31,000 nucleotides of DNA from Anammoximicrobium sp032229885 (GTDB taxonomy: Bacteria > Planctomycetota > Planctomycetia > Pirellulales > Pirellulaceae). Shown here in pieces: positions 24,893 to 31,000 of this stretch. The stretch is taken from the NCBI GenBank assembly GCA_032229885.1, contig JAVYAJ010000239.1, forward strand, positions 1 to 31,000. The letters are read 5' to 3'. A program made the position numbers and the translations under genes. The notes under the pieces were generated by a model that was not told the DNA's origin, ran no database searches, and saw only the letters and a program-made list of their open reading frames with translations. The stretch's first letter is position 1. Each line of letters begins with the position of its first letter.

Positions 24893-25996
24893 CTACATGG
24901 CGACGATCGTGCCCGCTGCACGAGCCGACCGAAGGCAGGCGTCCAGGACCTGTTGGGTCTTGAGCGCGATCTGGCCCCAATGCGGATCGGTCTTGCCCGC
25001 CAGCACTAGACCGGCAAAACGCCGAAACATGTTGGCCTCCTGCGAGCTTTCGTGTCCGTTGCCGTATTCCGACACCGCGATGCGCCGGGTGTGTTCTTCC
25101 ATATTGAAATCGCAACCGCGGATATTGAAAACCGGATTTTGCACCTCGAACGCGACTTCGCTGCCGAAATGGGGGAGCACAAAGTCGGGGATGTACAACG
25201 ATCCCTCGCGGCCGCTGACGTGCGCCCACTGCTCGTTCGCGGCTCGAAACGAACAGTACAGACTGGCAGACACCCCGTCCGGATAGAGTAATTCGGCGGA
25301 AAAATCGGTCGGGACTGGCGCCGGACTGTCGCTGCGGCGGTATTCGCCGAGCATGTGTCCGCGCACCTGCGCCGGCAGTTGCCAATTCATCGCCCACAGG
25401 ATGAAGCTGATGTTGTACCATCCGAGGTCGCCCAGACACCCCAGCGGTTCCAACTCGCTATGCATCCGGATGTCGCGCTCGAAGAACTCGTCGGAGCAGG
25501 GAAAGGCGAAATGCGAGCCAATTCGTCGGATCGCACCAATGCTCTGGCCGTCGTCGAGAACCTCGCGGATGCGCTCCAAGCGGCGGCTGTGCTGAAACAT
25601 CACGCCGTCCATGAATTGGACTCCGTTGCGCTCGCAGGCCGCGAGGATCTCGCGGACATCGTCGGCGGTCGCCCCGACGGGTTTTTCGACCAACACGTGC
25701 TTGCCGGCTTCGGCGACTCGGATCGCCCAGGGCTTGCGGACAACCGTCGGCAAGGGCAGGTACACGGCGTCGACAGTGTCCAACGACAGCAACTCGTCGT
25801 AGCTGGCGCACGCCCGGGGAGGCGGATCGAAAGGCGCCTGGCTCTGGCACTGCGCCACGAACTGGCGGCACTTTTCCGCATCCCGGCTAGCCACGGCCGT
25901 CAACACGCAGTTGGACGCGTTGCGGATGGCCTGCCAGTTCTTGTGGGCAATCCCGGCCGCGCCCAAAATCCCCCAACGACAGATCGCTTGGCTCAT
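24893..25996 (-). CDS. Gfo/Idh/MocA-family NAD(P)-dependent oxidoreductase
   Basis: A 367-residue cytosolic enzyme. An N-terminal Rossmann fold starts with WGILGAAGIAHKN (Gly9, Gly12, Gly15). VDAVYLPLPT is the second cofactor strand, and HVLVEKPVG (Glu104-Lys105-Pro106) is the family signature with the catalytic-site lysine. The C-terminal alpha/beta domain begins with NGVQFMDGVMFQHSRR and contains GCLGDLGWYNI. The length is typical. These enzymes oxidise or reduce sugars, inositols or similar compounds. In planctomycetes they often accompany sulfatases, which suggests a role in catabolism of released sugars. No signal peptide or Tat motif is seen. The ATG at 25996 has only a distant AGGAG. 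Substrate specificity is not readable. Confidence 0.92.
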   Translation of the reverse strand: MSQAICRWGILGAAGIAHKNWQAIRNASNCVLTAVASRDAEKCRQFVAQCQSQAPFDPPPRACASYDELLSLDTVDAVYLPLPTVVRKPWAIRVAEAGKHVLVEKPVGATADDVREILAACERNGVQFMDGVMFQHSRRLERIREVLDDGQSIGAIRRIGSHFAFPCSDEFFERDIRMHSELEPLGCLGDLGWYNISFILWAMNWQLPAQVRGHMLGEYRRSDSPAPVPTDFSAELLYPDGVSASLYCSFRAANEQWAHVSGREGSLYIPDFVLPHFGSEVAFEVQNPVFNIRGCDFNMEEHTRRIAVSEYGNGHESSQEANMFRRFAGLVLAGKTDPHWGQIALKTQQVLDACLRSARAAGTIVAM

Positions 25997-26343
25997 GTCT
26001 TGTTCTTTCGCTCCTGACTTTCTCCGTTTGCTCCTGCATCATCGCAGGGGCGGCGCGCCGCCGCGCCCAGCGCACGCATCGCGACGACACGTGCGATCCC
26101 TACGCCGCCGGGCCGCTTGGCGCGCCCGAACGCAGTCCCTTGTTCGCCAAACGGGCAACTCTCGGGTCGCGGCACATCCCCTGCTAAACCGGGCAGCGAG
26201 TTCCGGCGTGTCCAGCGGAGGACCGTCGCATCGCGCGCAACGAGCGCACGCACGGACGATCTGCGGCGGGACGCCGCAGCCACACGCGCGTGCGTGCACT
26301 TGCGCCATCGGATTCGCTGCGCGCGGTCACGTCTGTCGGGCAG
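25997..26343. other. 347-bp intergenic region with GC-rich palindromes
   Basis: It lies between the ceramidase-like gene stop and the oxidoreductase start, both on the minus strand. It holds a 14-bp perfect palindrome GGCGGCGCGCCGCC at 26049-26062 and an 8-bp hairpin at 26261-26279. No reading frame here looks coding. It likely includes the oxidoreductase promoter near 26000-26050. Confidence 0.5.
26261..26279 (-). terminator. Hairpin after the ceramidase-like gene
   Basis: CTGCGGCG (26261-26268), loop GGA, CGCCGCAG (26272-26279) is a perfect 8-bp stem 65 nt beyond the stop of the minus-strand ceramidase-like gene. It lacks a U-tract, so termination would be weak or factor-assisted. Confidence 0.35.
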
Positions 26344-27774
26344 CTATTTCCACAGTTCGCCAATTGCACGAAGGCTGCGTTCGACCAACGCTTGGCCGCC
26401 CTCGGGGCCGACGCGCGAGCTCTGGATCACCGCTCCGTAACCGCCGCCGTGCGCCGCGCGCTCGCTGGGCAGATATCCGCCCGATCCGAGGGTGAGCTGC
26501 AGAACCAGCGTATGCACAGCAGGGCTGCGGGCTTTGATCTGGACGCCAAAGTCGGTGTACAGCTCGAACGGGTTCGTGACGATCGCCACGTCTCCCAGCC
26601 GCAGCGCGTGCATCTCCATCTGGTAATCGCCCTCGGTCCCCGCCTGTTGCGCTTCGTAGCGATCGACCACGCCCTGATGCCAACGGTAGTTCCATCGTTG
26701 AGCGGGAACGTCGATGAACTTGGCTGCCTGCTCGCGAGCTTCGGCCACTTCGGCTTCGGTCACTTGGCGATGCGGCAAGGCAATTTGGTGAACCGTATGC
26801 GCGAACGCGACATCGGTGTGGGTATCCTTGGCCGCCTGTTCGAACGCCTCCTCCCAGCCGTCGACGATCCGCCGGGCCACTTCTTCCAGCCGTGTCAGCC
26901 CGCGCAGCTTGCGCATCCGCTCTTCGGCGGCCTTGTTGTACATCAGATGCGAAGTGTGGTCGCCCGCGGCGCCCGGCCAGCCAAGTATCAGCAAATCCTG
27001 ACCATGCCGCTCGCGCAGGGTCTCGCGGGTCGGATGCCAAAAGTCCGCGTGGATCGCTAGACCGCCCTCGGCTTCCTGCGAGGGGCACCCAATGTTGATG
27101 GCGGTGGCGATCAGTCGATCGCTCTTGTCCCAAAAGAACAACACCTCCAGATCATGGTCCTCGTAGCCCTCGATGGCGCGGAACTCCGGCTTGTTCGTCG
27201 CGCCGTACATCGCGGCGGAACCGTTCGCATAGACCGCGCGGCGATTTTGGGCCACGACCGCCTGCCCCATTCCCCAGCCGATCTTGCCGGGCTGGCGTTT
27301 CTGCCAGGCGTCGACGGCGCATTGGCCGACCTGCGCGGCGAGAAACTCGACGTATTCCGAAGGCCTCATGAAATCGCCGCTGTCGGGCAACGTATAGCGT
27401 CCCTCGAGCGTCACGGGCGCGTTGTGCGTGTGCGTGGCGCTGATGACCAGCTTGCCGACGTCGAAATCGTCCAGCCGCGGCTTGACCCACTCGCGAATCT
27501 TCTCGGTGACGCCATCTCGGATGGCCACGAGGTCGCACGAGACGAGAATCGCCTGGTCGAGCCGCTTGTCGCCGTCGCGCGATTCGAGCGCCAACGCGGT
27601 CGCGGTCACCGGCGACTCGACCTTGTTCGACATTCGCAGGCCGCGGTGGCCGTCGAGCGGGACCGATTTGTCCGGGGTGATGCTCGTGGTCGCTCCCCCG
27701 ATCCAAAGCTCGGCGGCCGGCGCCGTGGCCGCACTCAGAAAGACCGCTAGAAGACCGCTTGCTGCAAGTCTCAT
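26344..27774 (-). CDS. Secreted neutral/alkaline ceramidase-like hydrolase
   Basis: A 476-residue protein with a clear signal peptide (MRLAASGLLAVFLSAATAPA, 20 residues). It has the N-terminal domain of the neutral ceramidase superfamily: TTSITPDKSVPLDGHRG, QAILVSCDLVAI, and the zinc-ligand-like ISATHTHNAP (His115, His117). It is shorter than bona fide neutral ceramidases (about 650-750 residues), which have an extra C-terminal domain, so hydrolysis of ceramide itself is not assured. Similar planctomycete proteins sit with sulfatases and oxidoreductases. The ATG at 27774 has a strong GGAGGAG (CTCCTCC on + at 27782-27788). It is the first gene of the minus-strand set that continues with the oxidoreductase, the sulfatase and the nitrilase. 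Confidence 0.88.
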   Translation of the reverse strand: MRLAASGLLAVFLSAATAPAAELWIGGATTSITPDKSVPLDGHRGLRMSNKVESPVTATALALESRDGDKRLDQAILVSCDLVAIRDGVTEKIREWVKPRLDDFDVGKLVISATHTHNAPVTLEGRYTLPDSGDFMRPSEYVEFLAAQVGQCAVDAWQKRQPGKIGWGMGQAVVAQNRRAVYANGSAAMYGATNKPEFRAIEGYEDHDLEVLFFWDKSDRLIATAINIGCPSQEAEGGLAIHADFWHPTRETLRERHGQDLLILGWPGAAGDHTSHLMYNKAAEERMRKLRGLTRLEEVARRIVDGWEEAFEQAAKDTHTDVAFAHTVHQIALPHRQVTEAEVAEAREQAAKFIDVPAQRWNYRWHQGVVDRYEAQQAGTEGDYQMEMHALRLGDVAIVTNPFELYTDFGVQIKARSPAVHTLVLQLTLGSGGYLPSERAAHGGGYGAVIQSSRVGPEGGQALVERSLRAIGELWK

Positions 27775-28254
27775 CCTAGATCTCCTCCATCGGGCTCAAT
27801 CAGTAATCGGGCTCGGTCATTGCCTTTCCCGGGCGCCGCGTCCCATGCACGATGCCGCCTGCCGGACGCGCGGGGTCCGTGGCAAATCGCTAGTCTCGCG
27901 TTCCGCCTGCCGTCCTGTCCGCTGGCATCCACCTTCGCAAGCCGCGGCGCGCGCTCGAGCCCAGGGCGACCGGGAACCTCATTCTGGACCGTCGCTTGCT
28001 GGGCGTCAACTTGTCGCCTGGCGCGGACCGGCTGCTTTCTCGGGTCGTCGGGCGAACCCGCCGCCGCGCCGGCGAGAACGAAAACGAGATTTCCCTGGAT
28101 TTCCGTTGGGCTGCGGCAATACCATTCTTGAGACTCGGTATCTATAATCCAAAAAAGTCGCCGGGCATCACGCGCCGGGACGCAACGGCCGGCGCGTTCA
28201 AGCCGGACGGCATGTCCAACCCAACCGTTCACGCACCCCTCCGAAGTGGTCCAG
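27775..28254. other. 480-bp divergent intergenic region
   Basis: It separates the minus-strand ceramidase-like gene from the + strand methyltransferase gene and must hold both promoters. No convincing small gene or tRNA is seen. A perfect TATAAT occurs at 28143-28148, followed by an A6 run. Confidence 0.55.
28143..28148 (+). promoter_or_regulatory. Candidate -10 box for the methyltransferase gene
   Basis: TATAAT matches the housekeeping sigma -10 consensus and lies 106 bp before the ATG at 28255. No good -35 is found at 16-18 bp spacing (TTGAGA at 28128-28133 is only 9 bp away), so this is tentative. Confidence 0.3.
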
Positions 28255-29088
28255 ATGAATACAACGTCCTTGAGAGAACCGGCGCTCGCGCCCATCGAAG
28301 AAGACCTGCCGGGATCCGGTTTGCAGACAACCAAAATGCCCGGACACTGGCTGTTGGCCCGTCTGGGGAAAAAAGTCCTTCGGCCGGGCGGCGCGGCGAT
28401 GACCGAGCAGATGATGGACGCCTTGGCCATCACCGGCGATGATCATGTCGTGGAGTTCGCGCCTGGCTTGGGCGCCACGGCCGAAATCGCCTTGAAAAAA
28501 AGGCCGGCCTCGTATACGGCCGTGGACCGAGACGAGTCGGCGGTGACGCGACTGTGCAAAAAATACGGCGGCAGCAAATGCAGATTCCAGGTGGGGACGG
28601 CAGAAAACAACGGGCTGCCGAACGCCGCGGCGACGGTCGTGTACTGCGAAGCGATGCTGACGATGCAGACCGCGGACGTCAAGCGGCGGATCGTGAACGA
28701 GGCGGCCCGTTTGCTCAGGCCGGGCGGGCGGTATGGAATCCACGAAATGAGCTTGGTGCCAGACGAGGTGGATGAGAGTGTCGCCCAGGAAGTGTCCAAA
28801 GCCTTGGGCGGCGCCATCCACGTGGGCGTGCGGCCGTTGCGAGTCTCGGAATGGCGCGCGTTGCTCGCGCAAGCGGGCTTGGAGGTCGCGGCCGAATACC
28901 GAGCGCCCATGGATCTGCTGGAACCGAGACGATTGATCGCGGACGAGGGACTCGATGGCGCGATCCAGATCTTATGGAGAGCGCTCAACGACGAACACGC
29001 CCTCGCGCGGGTTCTCGAGATGCGTTCGGTCTTTCGCAAATACAAGCAGCACTTGGGATCAATCTGTCTGGTCGCTCGGAAACAGTAG
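28255..29088 (+). CDS. Class I SAM-dependent methyltransferase
   Basis: A 277-residue cytosolic protein. Rossmann-type motif I is VVEFAPGLGATAEIAL (residues 65-80), motif II is YTAVDRDESAV with Asp91, and later motifs are VVYCEAMLTMQ and RLLRPGGRYGIHEMSL. The C-terminal part (SEWRALLAQAGLEVAAEYR) is typical of small-molecule methyltransferases of the Methyltransf_11/25 type. The ATG at 28255 is taken; a GTG at 28246 is an in-frame alternative, and neither has a strong ribosome-binding site. The gene converges on the peroxiredoxin-kinase gene, with 97 bp between stops. The substrate is unknown. Confidence 0.87.
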   Translation: MNTTSLREPALAPIEEDLPGSGLQTTKMPGHWLLARLGKKVLRPGGAAMTEQMMDALAITGDDHVVEFAPGLGATAEIALKKRPASYTAVDRDESAVTRLCKKYGGSKCRFQVGTAENNGLPNAAATVVYCEAMLTMQTADVKRRIVNEAARLLRPGGRYGIHEMSLVPDEVDESVAQEVSKALGGAIHVGVRPLRVSEWRALLAQAGLEVAAEYRAPMDLLEPRRLIADEGLDGAIQILWRALNDEHALARVLEMRSVFRKYKQHLGSICLVARKQ

Positions 29089-29137
29089 CGTGCGGCCCAG
29101 GCGCGGACTTCTGCGGTCCGGCGCGCTGCTGGGAACC

Positions 29138-29181
29138 GCGGCGGACGCGACATTCGTAGACTCGCTCGTAGCGTCCGCCGC
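29138..29181. terminator. Bidirectional hairpin between convergent genes
   Basis: GCGGCGGACGC (29138-29148) and GCGTCCGCCGC (29171-29181) are perfect inverted 11-mers with a 22-nt loop. They lie between the methyltransferase stop (29088) and the kinase-fusion stop (29186). The position suits a shared transcription barrier, but there is no U-tract in either direction. Confidence 0.45.
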
Positions 29182-29185
29182 ACGC

Positions 29186-30664
29186 TTAGACGATGCCTTG
29201 CTCGTCCGGCTGGTTCGTGATCCGGACTGAGGACAAGCGCTGCACAACCTCGGCCATGGTGGGGCGTTCGCCGGGGACGCGGGCCAGCATGGCCTTCAAC
29301 AGATCTCGGTACGGCGTGGGCACTCGAGGCGCTAGACGCGCGCCCAGATCTTGGGTCTGGAGCCGCGCGAGGATCGTTCCCAACGAAGTGTCCGACAGGG
29401 CTTTTTGGCCGCTCAGCATCTCGAACAGGATCAAGCCAAACGCAAATACGTCACTGGCCGTCGTCGCCCGCTGGCCGGCGGCTTGTTCGGGCGACATGTA
29501 CGCGGGCGTTCCCTGAATGCCGCTTTCCCGGCCAGCGAGGCTCTCGTCGGCGGCAAGCGTTTCATCGAGGCCGGGGCCTCGAGTCAGGCCGGCCTTGATT
29601 GCGCAGGGGGCGCTCTCCGAACGTCGATCGACGCCTGCGGACCGGCGGGCAGGCCGAGCGCCGGCAAGCCCGAAATCGAGCACTTTGGCGATGCCATCCG
29701 TCGTCACAACGACGTTGGCCGGTTTCAGGTCGCCATGCACGATTTGGCGGGCGTGCGCGGCGGCGACGCCAGACGCGATTTCTATCTCCAATTGCCGCGC
29801 TATCGGCGCTGTTAGCCCGCTGCCAATCAGTTGGGCCAACGTGTGCCCGGCGAGATACTCCATCACGATCAGCGGCAGTCCGTCCTCCTCTTCCACAGCA
29901 TAAACCGTGCACACGTTCGGATGGTTGACCCGGGCCGCCGCGCGGGCTTCGGCCAGGGCGGCGCTGCGCGCTTCGAATACGGTGCGTCGAAGCACCTTCA
30001 ACGCGACCTTTCGTTCCAAGCGCAGATCCCACGCGGCGAACACGCTTCCGAACGCGCCGCCGCCGATCAGCTTTTGGATTCGATAGTGGCCGAGAATGCG
30101 GCCCGGCTGCAGGGCACGCTCAGGATCGATCGTGCCGTCGGCCGAGGTCCAACTAGCCGGACACAATGCGCCCGTCTGCAGAGCGTCGAGCACGCGGAGC
30201 ACTTCGTCGGGACTTCGTCCGACGTTCAAGTTGTGGATGACCGCGTACTGTAGCACGCCCTGGGGATCGACGAGAAACAGCCCGCGGTTCGAAACTTGCT
30301 TGTCGTCAACCCATACGCCGTAGGCCCGTGCCGTCGCCCCGTCCGGATCGGAAGCCAAGGGAAAACGGAGCGGCCCCAATCCACCGTTGACGGGCGAGGT
30401 CCGCAGCCACTCGCGGTGCAGATCGATCGAATCGACGCTGATGCCGAGGAGATCGCAGCCACGCTGCCGAAACTCGGGTTCGCGATCACTGAACGCGGTC
30501 AGTTCGGTCGGACACACAAACGAAAAATCGCGCGGATAAAACAGCATCAGCAACCACCGGCCCGCGTGCGACTCGAGATCGGTCGAACGACGCCGCTCGT
30601 CTTGCGCATCGACGCAAGCCAGTGAAAAGGCCGGTGCGACGCGCCCGACTCTGACGATCTCCAT
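29186..30664 (-). CDS. Peroxiredoxin-Ser/Thr protein kinase fusion
   Basis: A 492-residue protein with two complete enzymes in one chain. Residues ~3-175 are a typical 2-Cys peroxiredoxin (AhpC/Prx1 type): FYPRDFSFVCPTEL carries the PxxxSxxC motif with peroxidatic Cys51, then GGLGPL (94-99), and GALCPASW has resolving Cys168. Residues ~194-480 are a Hanks-type kinase: glycine loop IGGGAFGSV (200-208), Lys223 (VALKVL), Glu239, catalytic Asp312 in HGDLKPANV, DFG at 330-332 and SPE at 391-393. There is no membrane helix, so it is cytosolic, unlike most PknB proteins. The start at 30664 is preceded by GAGGAG (30674-30679); an in-frame start at 30772 adds 36 unrelated residues. The predicted role is peroxide-sensing signalling; the targets are unknown. 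Confidence 0.9.
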   Translation of the reverse strand: MEIVRVGRVAPAFSLACVDAQDERRRSTDLESHAGRWLLMLFYPRDFSFVCPTELTAFSDREPEFRQRGCDLLGISVDSIDLHREWLRTSPVNGGLGPLRFPLASDPDGATARAYGVWVDDKQVSNRGLFLVDPQGVLQYAVIHNLNVGRSPDEVLRVLDALQTGALCPASWTSADGTIDPERALQPGRILGHYRIQKLIGGGAFGSVFAAWDLRLERKVALKVLRRTVFEARSAALAEARAAARVNHPNVCTVYAVEEEDGLPLIVMEYLAGHTLAQLIGSGLTAPIARQLEIEIASGVAAAHARQIVHGDLKPANVVVTTDGIAKVLDFGLAGARPARRSAGVDRRSESAPCAIKAGLTRGPGLDETLAADESLAGRESGIQGTPAYMSPEQAAGQRATTASDVFAFGLILFEMLSGQKALSDTSLGTILARLQTQDLGARLAPRVPTPYRDLLKAMLARVPGERPTMAEVVQRLSSVRITNQPDEQGIV

Positions 30665-30841
30665 TTCCAACGACTCCTCGATAGCCCGACGCGTTACTCG
30701 ATGACGTGCGAAGCTACGCAAGTGCTGTGCTGTGCTGCGGTGTGTGGCGGGTGACGATCGAATGAACGTCAAATCCTGGACGCCGAAAAAAACGAGCTCC
30801 GTCTGGGGCTAAGCCAACGGCGTCTCGTTTCCCTGGCGCCG

Positions 30842-30884
30842 CTCGATGGCGCCCCTCGATGCCGTCCCCCTCGATGGCGTCCCC
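30842..30884. repeat. Three tandem 13-15-bp repeats
   Basis: CTCGATGGCGCCC (30842-30854), CTCGATGCCGTCCCC (30855-30869) and CTCGATGGCGTCCCC (30870-30884) follow one another directly, about 180 bp upstream of the fusion gene start. The copies differ at one base and by two missing bases in the first unit. Confidence 0.55.
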
Positions 30885-30908
30885 GCATCTTAGAACCTTG
30901 TCTTAACG

Positions 30909-30984
30909 CGGGCCAGTGCCCGCCACCCAAGAATCTGTTTGGCCGAAGGCCTCCGATCACCGTAGCCTGGGGCAACGCCCCAGG
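30909..30984. repeat. Cluster of three small hairpins (REP-like)
   Basis: CGGGC/GCCCG with a 4-nt loop (30909-30922), GGCC/GGCC with loop GAA (30941-30951) and CCTGGGGC/GCCCCAGG with loop AAC (30966-30984) lie within 76 bp. Closely spaced GC hairpins of this sort resemble extragenic palindromic repeats. Copies elsewhere in the genome cannot be checked here. Confidence 0.4.
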
Positions 30985-31000
30985 ACTGGCGCCGCGCGCG

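Larger units (their letters stand above)
30665..31000. other. Upstream region of the fusion gene, to window end
   Basis: This 336-bp stretch holds the leader of the peroxiredoxin-kinase gene and no gene of its own. TGCTG is repeated three times at 30723-30737. From about 30840 onward the sequence consists of short repeats and hairpins, described separately. Confidence 0.5.

Noticed and set aside
22733..25009. 758-residue + strand frame over the sulfatase gene
   Set aside because: Antisense to a sulfatase with an intact CSPSR motif; Arg/Gln/His-rich with no domains.
30665..30772. N-terminal extension of the peroxiredoxin-kinase frame to 30772
   Set aside because: The extra 36 residues do not belong to the peroxiredoxin fold, while the start at 30664 has GAGGAG at good distance.
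30842..30984. CRISPR-like array
   Set aside because: Units are only 13-15 bp with no spacers, and there are no cas genes.
1..31000. tRNA or rRNA genes
   Set aside because: I looked in the intergenic regions for T-loop (GTTCGA-type) and cloverleaf patterns and found none; a covariance search would be more sensitive.

Overview
The window is a GC-rich chromosomal stretch of a planctomycete, most likely from the Pirellulales. This is inferred from gene content: a secreted sulfatase, Gfo/Idh/MocA oxidoreductase and neutral-ceramidase-like enzymes, an RDD/SpoIIM/DUF4129/DUF4350 membrane cluster, a PknB-type kinase, and GTG/TTG starts. There is no rRNA marker to confirm it. I see no tRNA, rRNA, CRISPR array, insertion sequence or prophage.

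Region 1 (1-8022, + strand) is a close-packed run. It holds dihydroxy-acid dehydratase (ilvD) and a tRNA-dihydrouridine synthase overlapping it by 4 bp. These are followed by five membrane-associated genes: RDD, SpoIIM/DUF95, a multi-pass protein, DUF4129 and DUF4350. The DUF4350 gene appears to carry a short out-of-frame segment. The MoxR and DUF58 genes that often accompany such clusters are not here.

Region 2 (7982-10968) has a convergent minus-strand coiled-coil/two-TM protein, then a DksA/TraR-type zinc-finger regulator and a secreted HtrA-like protease with one PDZ domain.

Region 3 (11173-14427, minus) is one very large secreted protein. It has an N-terminal F5/8C-like domain and a six-hairpin glycosidase-like part. 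About 1.2 kb of non-coding DNA separates it from region 4.

Region 4 (15670-20543, +) is an exopolysaccharide export/assembly locus: two paralogous small Cna_B-like membrane-anchored proteins, a Wza-type SLBB export lipoprotein and a Wzc-type tyrosine autokinase. No glycosyltransferases lie in the window.

Region 5 (20566-27774, all minus) is a degradative gene set: a ceramidase-like hydrolase, a Gfo/Idh/MocA oxidoreductase, a sulfatase and a tandem nitrilase. In the nitrilase the first domain has lost its catalytic Cys.

Region 6 (28255-30664) has a class I methyltransferase converging on the most striking gene. That gene is a single polypeptide fusing a complete typical 2-Cys peroxiredoxin (both Cys present) to a complete Ser/Thr protein kinase. 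The kinase is of the non-RD type and has a long, Cys-containing activation segment. It looks like a one-protein peroxide-to-phosphorylation switch. The last ~160 bp of the window hold short tandem repeats and small hairpins.
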